From: Clostridia bacterium
GTDB lineage: Bacteria; Bacillota; Clostridia; UMGS1810
Direction: 5' to 3'
Length of the DNA stretch: 19,202 nucleotides
NCBI GenBank assembly: GCA_017503945.1
Contig: JAFVSB010000206.1
Span: 1-19,202, forward strand
Under the pieces are notes generated by a model. That model was not told where the DNA came from. It did no database searches and worked only from the letters and a program-made list of their open reading frames with translations. The first letter of the stretch is position 1. The number at the start of each line of letters is the position of its first letter. Positions 14,770 through 19,202 of the stretch are shown here, piece by piece. A program made the translations under genes and the position numbers.

Positions 14770-16953
14770 ATGAAAATCGTGAAACGAAGCGGTGTTGAAG
14801 AAGAATTTGACCGCGCCAAGATAACCATTGCCATCGAAAAGGCAAACGAAGCTACCGACAAAAAACCGGAGCTTTCCAAAAGACAAATTGAATATATTAC
14901 CAATGTAATCGAGGATCATTGCGCCGAAATGGGCAGGAGTCTTTCTGTAGAAGAAATTCAGGAGCTTGTCGAAACTCACATCATATTGCAGGGCGCTCCC
15001 GAAACCGCCAAAAGATACATTCGTTATCGCTTCACCCGTAACCTTGCCCGTGTTGCAAACACAACCGACAATCAGATACTGAGTCTTATTGAGTGCAATA
15101 ATGAAGAGGTAAAACAGGAAAATTCCAACAAAAATCCCACTGTCAACAGTGTTCAGCGCGACTATATGGCAGGTGAGGTTTCCAAAGACCTTGCCAAGAG
15201 AATTCTTTTGCCGCCTGATGTTGTCCAGGCTCATGAAGACGGCATCATTCATTTCCACGATGCCGACTACTACGCTCAGCATATGCACAATTGTGACCTT
15301 GTAAATCTTGAGGACATGCTCCAAAACGGCACCGTCATCAGCGGCACAATGATAGAAAAGCCCCATAGCTTCTCCACAGCCTGCAACATTTCCACCCAGA
15401 TTATAGCGCAGGTTGCATCAAATCAATATGGCGGCCAGAGCATATCGCTTGCCCATCTTGCACCTTTTGTGCAGGTATCGCGCGAAAAAATCCGCAAGGA
15501 AACCATCGAGACCATCATGGCTGTAGGCGGCACTCCCGATGATGTCATTGTATCTCAGATAGTTGAACGAAATTTGCGCAAAGAGATTCAGCGCGGCGTG
15601 CAGACCCTTCAGTATCAGGTTGTTACCCTCATGACAACCAACGGTCAGGCACCTTTTATCACAGTGTTCATGTATCTTGGCGAAGCCAAAAATGAGCAGG
15701 AAAAGAAAGACCTTGCCATTATTATAGAAGAAACTCTTCTCCAGCGCTACATTGGAGTGAAAAACGAAGCCGGTGTGTATATAACCCCTGCATTTCCCAA
15801 GCTTATATATGTGCTTGAAGAAGACAACATAACCCCCGAATCACCTTATTGGTATCTCACAGAGCTTTCTGCAAAATGCACCGCCAAACGCCTTGTTCCT
15901 GATTACATTTCCGAAAAAATGATGCTCAAGCTCAAGGTTGACTCCAACGGCAACGGCAATTGCTACACATGCATGGGTTGCCGAAGCTTTCTCACTCCAT
16001 ATGTTGATGAAAACGGCAAACCAAAATACTATGGCCGTTTCAATCAGGGCGTTGTCACCATCAATCTTGTAGATGCAGCATGCAGTGCATGCACCGATGG
16101 CAAAGACGAAGAAAAATTCTGGCAGATTCTCGACGAGCGTCTTGAGCTTTGCCATAGGGCACTTAAGTGCCGCCATGAGCGTCTTGAAGGCACTCTTTCT
16201 GATGCTGCTCCCATTCTCTGGCAGCATGGCGCTCTTGCCCGTCTTGAAAAAGGCGAACCCATCGACAAGCTCCTCCACGGCGGATATTCCACCATATCAT
16301 TGGGCTATGCAGGTCTTTGGGAGTGTGTGTATGCTATCACAGGCAAAAAACTCACCGAACCTGAAGGCGAGGCATTTGGTCTTAAGGTTATGCAAAAGCT
16401 TAACGACGCATGTGCCAAATGGAAAGAAGCTGAGAACATTCACTATTCTCTCTATGGCACACCTCTTGAATCCACCACCTACAAATTTGCCAAATGTCTG
16501 CAAAAGCGCTTTGGCAAAATCAAAGGCGTGACCGACCGTAACTACATTACCAATTCATATCATATTCATGTTACCGAAGAAATCGACGCTTTCAAAAAGC
16601 TCGAGCTTGAGTCTAAATTCCAGGCTCTTTCACCAGGCGGAGCCATAAGCTACGTGGAAGTGCCCAATATGCAGGACAACATAGAAGCTGTGCTTCAGGT
16701 TATCCGCTTCATCTATGACAATATCATGTATGCCGAGCTCAACACCAAAAGTGACTATTGTCAGGTGTGTGGCTATGACGGCGAGATTGTCATCTTCGAG
16801 GAAGACGGCAAGCTTGGCTGGAAATGCCCCAATTGCGGTAACACTGACCAGGCCAAAATGAATGTTGCCCGCCGCACCTGCGGTTATATAGGCAGTCAGT
16901 ATTGGAATCAGGGCAGAACTCAGGAAATCAAAGAAAGGGTGCTTCATCTGTAA
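14770..16953 (+). CDS. nrdD: Anaerobic (class III) ribonucleoside-triphosphate reductase
   Basis: A 727-residue glycyl-radical enzyme reducing ribonucleoside triphosphates to dNTPs without oxygen. An ATP-cone allosteric domain occupies residues ~1-90 (MKIVKRSGVEEEFDRAKI; ETAKRYIRYR). The ten-stranded barrel core carries Cys175 in NCDLVNLEDML, the same residue number as the E. coli active-site Cys175. Cys404 in GCRSFLTP is the expected thiyl radical Cys, within an unusual CYTCMGC (398, 401, 404). A C-terminal zinc site has C664-x2-C667 and C686-x2-C689, and RTCGYIGSQYWNQGR puts the radical Gly at 705. Residues NQYGGQS and the Asn/Ser-rich FSTACNISTQIIAQ are in the usual barrel positions. It overlaps nrdG by one base (TAATG), so translation is coupled. 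Start chosen by the ribosome site and family N-terminus. All residues for a working enzyme are present; whether it uses formate or a redoxin as reductant is not settled. Confidence 0.97.
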   Translation: MKIVKRSGVEEEFDRAKITIAIEKANEATDKKPELSKRQIEYITNVIEDHCAEMGRSLSVEEIQELVETHIILQGAPETAKRYIRYRFTRNLARVANTTDNQILSLIECNNEEVKQENSNKNPTVNSVQRDYMAGEVSKDLAKRILLPPDVVQAHEDGIIHFHDADYYAQHMHNCDLVNLEDMLQNGTVISGTMIEKPHSFSTACNISTQIIAQVASNQYGGQSISLAHLAPFVQVSREKIRKETIETIMAVGGTPDDVIVSQIVERNLRKEIQRGVQTLQYQVVTLMTTNGQAPFITVFMYLGEAKNEQEKKDLAIIIEETLLQRYIGVKNEAGVYITPAFPKLIYVLEEDNITPESPYWYLTELSAKCTAKRLVPDYISEKMMLKLKVDSNGNGNCYTCMGCRSFLTPYVDENGKPKYYGRFNQGVVTINLVDAACSACTDGKDEEKFWQILDERLELCHRALKCRHERLEGTLSDAAPILWQHGALARLEKGEPIDKLLHGGYSTISLGYAGLWECVYAITGKKLTEPEGEAFGLKVMQKLNDACAKWKEAENIHYSLYGTPLESTTYKFAKCLQKRFGKIKGVTDRNYITNSYHIHVTEEIDAFKKLELESKFQALSPGGAISYVEVPNMQDNIEAVLQVIRFIYDNIMYAELNTKSDYCQVCGYDGEIVIFEEDGKLGWKCPNCGNTDQAKMNVARRTCGYIGSQYWNQGRTQEIKERVLHL

Positions 16954-17468
16954 TGAACTATGGAGCTATCAAAGCAACCGACATAGCCAACGGCATTGGC
17001 ATCAGGGTATCACTTTTCGTGTCGGGCTGCACCCATCATTGCCCCGGTTGCTTCAATGCCGACACATGGGATTTTGCCTATGGAGAGCCTTTTGACAAAG
17101 CTGCTGAGGACCGCATACTTTCCTTGCTTTCGCCTGACTATATAGGCGGTTTGTCGCTGCTTGGAGGCGAACCTATGGAGCCGTCAAACCAAAGGGCACT
17201 CGAGCCTTTTCTCTCTCGTGTTAAGCAGGCATACCCCCAAAAGACGGTTTGGTGCTATTCGGGATATACATTTGAGCAGCTGCTTTGTGGCAGAGCACAT
17301 TGCGAAGTTACCGACAGCATGCTTTCGATGATTGATGTGCTTGTAGACGGACCGTTTGTCCAGTCACTCAAAAACATCACTCTCAAATTCCGCGGCAGTG
17401 AAAATCAGCGCATTATTGATGTGACAAAATCATTGCGTCATGGTAAAGTAATACAAATCGAATTTTAA
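16953..17468 (+). CDS. nrdG: Anaerobic ribonucleoside-triphosphate reductase activating protein (radical SAM)
   Basis: A 171-residue radical-SAM activase that uses a [4Fe-4S] cluster and S-adenosylmethionine to place the radical on Gly705 of NrdD. The cluster motif is C26-x3-C30-x2-C33 (SGCTHHCPGC), followed by FNADTWDF, typical of NrdG. GGEP near residue 71 binds the SAM amino group. WCYSGYTFEQL and the IDVLVDGPF segment are also family hallmarks. The ATG at 16953 shares its A with the nrdD TAA stop; an in-frame ATG at 16902 is inside nrdD and upstream of AAAGGG (16934-16939). Co-transcribed with nrdD. The gene is followed directly by a hairpin terminator, so the operon is just nrdDG. Confidence 0.97.
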   Translation: MNYGAIKATDIANGIGIRVSLFVSGCTHHCPGCFNADTWDFAYGEPFDKAAEDRILSLLSPDYIGGLSLLGGEPMEPSNQRALEPFLSRVKQAYPQKTVWCYSGYTFEQLLCGRAHCEVTDSMLSMIDVLVDGPFVQSLKNITLKFRGSENQRIIDVTKSLRHGKVIQIEF

Positions 17469-17470
17469 AC

Positions 17471-17508
17471 AACAACACCGAAAGCTTTAAGCTTTCGGTG
17501 TTGTTTAT
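17471..17508 (+). terminator. Hairpin terminator of nrdDG
   Basis: A 15-bp stem AACAACACCGAAAGC (17471-17485) with its complement (17491-17505) around TTTAA, beginning 2 bases after the nrdG stop. The following tract TTGTTTATTA is only moderately T-rich. Confidence 0.78.
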
Positions 17509-17537
17509 TACATTTAGTTTTCAAATGATAATTCTTG

Positions 17538-17566
17538 TTGACTATAGTCTGGTCAAATGATATAAT
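17538..17566 (+). promoter_or_regulatory. Promoter of the SLH protein gene, extended -10
   Basis: TTGACT (17538-17543), 17-bp spacer, TATAAT (17561-17566) preceded by TGA. Near-perfect, fitting an abundant surface protein. Confidence 0.82.
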
Positions 17567-17581
17567 ATCCTTAAATAGGTA

Positions 17582-17601
17582 TCTTTAGCTTTCACTAAAG
17601 A
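17582..17601 (+). repeat. Small hairpin in the 5' leader of the SLH gene
   Basis: TCTTTAG (17582-17588) and CTAAAGA (17595-17601) form a 7-bp stem with a 6-base loop, close to the predicted 5' end of the transcript and 14 bases before the ribosome site. A leader hairpin at the 5' end can protect an mRNA from decay; that role is inferred. Confidence 0.4.
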
Positions 17602-17628
17602 AATCCATAATAAACGGAGGTAAAAAAA

Positions 17629-19202
17629 ATGAAATCAAGTAAACGCGCTTTTGCTTTGTTTATGACATTGATTTTTGTCCTCTCATCTGTATTCAGTTTT
17701 TCTGCTACCTTAGCAGGTGCAGCTGATTTTTCAGATGTGGCAGATACCAATGCATATTTCGAAGCAATCACCACTTTGGTTGAAGATGGTATTATAAATG
17801 GCTATGAGGACGGCACCTTCAAGCCCGACAACACAATCACCCGTGCCGAATTTTCCAAGCTTCTTGCCACTGCAAGTGCTCCTTCAGGAACCATGTTCAA
17901 TGCTACTACCACTCAGTTCTCCGATGTGGCAGATTCCAGCTCACCGAGTGCTTGGGCTATTCCTTACATTGCATATGCAGTAGGTGTGAAGGCTGTAAAC
18001 GGCTATGAAGACGGCACCTTCCGTCCTACCAACACCGTTACATACGGCGAAGCTGTTAAGATGATTGTCTGCACACTCGGTTATGAACCCGTTGTAGACA
18101 AAACCCTCACCCCCTGGTATAAAGGTTATGTAGATATTGCAACTCAGATTGGTCTTGCCAAGGGCGCATTTTCTTATGGCGATGCCCCTGCAGCCAGAGG
18201 CCTTGTAGCTCAGCTTATTTTCAATATGCGCGAGTGTAAGCCCCTTGTTCAGACAGGTATCGACATCAACGGCAGACCCACCTATGGTACAGTTGACTCT
18301 TCTTTTGGCGAAAGCAAAGATAACGCTACTGAAGACGAAGGCATCGTTCTCGGTGTAATTGACTATACACTCAATGGCGCTTCTGTTAAAAAGACTCAGG
18401 TTCTCATTGGCAGAGAAGCTTATGGCATAGGCAAATACTCTGTTGATGCTCTCAAAGACTTGGTTGGTTATTCTGTAACCTTTATGTATAATTCCAAGAA
18501 TGAACTCACAAACATTCGCAAGCAGTCAGGTATTAACGAGCTTATCACTGTTGATGCCGACATGATTGCATCTGTTTCTGACACAGCTTTATCTTACTAC
18601 AAAAACGAAGACGATGAATTAGACGACAAAGCCACAAAGATTTTACTCGATGATGTATTTGTAGTATATAACGGTGTTCCTGTTGATCCTTCAGATATCG
18701 GAGCAGGCTTCGATATTTCTGAAAGACTCAATGTTACCGATGGCAAAATCACATTCCTCAGCAATGACGGCAATGCAAAAAGTGCTGAAGTTGCATTTGT
18801 AGAAAGCTATGTGACCTATGTTGCCAACGCAAAACCCACCGAAAACAACGGTATCTGGACCTTGTATGACAAATTTGCTTCAAAAACAGGCATCGAACCC
18901 GCTACTCTCGATGAAGACACCACCACTGTAAAGCGCATCTCCACCAAAGGCGGTTCTGCTTCAAATGCTACTCTTGGTCAGATTGTAGAATATGATGTTG
19001 TAAGTGTTGCAAAGCCTTATGGTACCACAGAAAACACAACTGTTATCATATCTTCAGTTAAACCTGTTGAAACCATTGAGGAGCTCAGCAGTGGCGATAG
19101 CTATGTAAAAACAAACGGCGGTTCATATGAACTTTCAACTTACTTCACAACCCTTAAGGCAGAAGGCGAGAATGTTTCATTTGATGTTGGTGACATTGGT
19201 TA
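17629..19202 (+). CDS. Secreted S-layer homology (SLH) domain protein (3' partial)
   Basis: The frame is open for 524 codons to the right edge with no stop. ATG 17629 follows GGAGGT (17616-17621) by 7 nt. Residues 1-32 are a signal peptide: Lys/Arg near the start, a hydrophobic core, and AGAA before DFSD as a likely cleavage site. Three SLH motifs follow: ~33-80 (FSDV, GYEDGTFKPDNTITRAE), ~97-150 (FSDV, GYEDGTFRPTNTVTYGE) and a degenerate third at ~160-200 (WYKGYVDIATQIGLAKG, then AARG in place of TRAE). SLH domains hold proteins on the surface by binding secondary wall polymers. From ~210 on the sequence is rich in Thr, Val, Asp and Asn, with beta-strand-like patterns (GIVLGVIDYTLNGASV; KTQVLIGREAYGIG) that I do not recognise as a named domain. 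It could be a main S-layer protein or a surface adhesin; the missing C-terminus prevents a choice. Confidence 0.9.
   Translation, partial: MKSSKRAFALFMTLIFVLSSVFSFSATLAGAADFSDVADTNAYFEAITTLVEDGIINGYEDGTFKPDNTITRAEFSKLLATASAPSGTMFNATTTQFSDVADSSSPSAWAIPYIAYAVGVKAVNGYEDGTFRPTNTVTYGEAVKMIVCTLGYEPVVDKTLTPWYKGYVDIATQIGLAKGAFSYGDAPAARGLVAQLIFNMRECKPLVQTGIDINGRPTYGTVDSSFGESKDNATEDEGIVLGVIDYTLNGASVKKTQVLIGREAYGIGKYSVDALKDLVGYSVTFMYNSKNELTNIRKQSGINELITVDADMIASVSDTALSYYKNEDDELDDKATKILLDDVFVVYNGVPVDPSDIGAGFDISERLNVTDGKITFLSNDGNAKSAEVAFVESYVTYVANAKPTENNGIWTLYDKFASKTGIEPATLDEDTTTVKRISTKGGSASNATLGQIVEYDVVSVAKPYGTTENTTVIISSVKPVETIEELSSGDSYVKTNGGSYELSTYFTTLKAEGENVSFDVGDIG

Noticed and set aside
14665..15366. 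233-codon open frame on the minus strand
   Set aside because: It lies opposite the nrdDG promoter and the start of nrdD, whose motifs are certain. It has no ribosome site or family resemblance and is Cys/Phe-rich antisense sequence.
17800..18021. 21-bp near-identical direct repeat (17800-17820 and 18001-18021, one mismatch)
   Set aside because: It encodes the GYEDGTF element of two successive SLH motifs, so it is a protein-domain repeat and not a mobile or recombination element.
1..19202. CRISPR array, insertion sequence, prophage, tRNA or rRNA genes, or a defence system
   Set aside because: No spaced direct repeats, transposase or integrase motifs, or structural RNA sequences were recognised; all sizeable stretches are covered by identified genes or short regulatory gaps.

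Overview
This window reads as a chromosomal housekeeping region of a strictly anaerobic member of the Clostridia (Bacillota), plausibly from a gut-type lineage such as Oscillospirales or Christensenellales. The placement is inferred from gene content: a single-chain pyruvate:ferredoxin oxidoreductase, an oxygen-sensitive class III ribonucleotide reductase with its activase, a VanW/G5 surface protein, an S-layer-homology (SLH) protein, RqcH/NFACT, and strong AGGAGG-type ribosome sites with canonical -35/-10 promoters. Genes fill nearly all of it. No tRNA, rRNA, CRISPR array, insertion sequence, prophage or obvious horizontally acquired block was seen, and no stretch over 300 bases lacks a gene.

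Layout. Bases 2-1162 (+) hold the end of a protein in which an XRE-type DNA-binding domain is fused to a PfkB-family sugar kinase; its start lies outside the window. It converges on a lipid kinase of the diacylglycerol kinase family (1209-2096, -), and the two share a long perfect hairpin. The lipid kinase and the next operon are fired by back-to-back consensus promoters. The operon (2249-6686, +) carries a class I PLP aminotransferase, trpS, a TagO/WecA polyprenyl-phosphate GlcNAc-1-phosphate transferase, and the UDP-GlcNAc 2-epimerase WecB/MnaA. TagO and the epimerase supply the first lipid-linked sugar and UDP-ManNAc for a wall glycopolymer. The operon ends at a terminator that faces the terminator of rpsT (6779-7045, -), which starts with TTG. 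Upstream of rpsT is rqcH (7204-8970, -), the ribosome-rescue alanine-tailing factor. It is divergent from the 1174-residue nifJ/PFOR gene (9171-12695, +).

The last third has a membrane-anchored VanW/G5 wall protein (12826-14538), the nrdD-nrdG operon (14770-17468), and the first 524 codons of a secreted SLH protein that runs off the right edge (17629-19202). The nrdDG promoter is a perfect consensus, overlapped by two NrdR-box-like sequences exactly 32 bp apart.

How the genes fit together: PFOR gives reduced ferredoxin and acetyl-CoA from pyruvate. NrdDG makes deoxynucleotides without oxygen and would draw on a low-potential electron donor. TagO and WecB make precursors of a ManNAc/GlcNAc wall polymer of the kind SLH proteins can bind. 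RpsT, TrpS and RqcH belong to translation and its quality control. I see no clearly new multi-gene system. The items most worth a second look are the XRE-PfkB fusion, the tandem NrdR boxes, the active-site cysteine pattern of NrdD and the degenerate SLH repeats.
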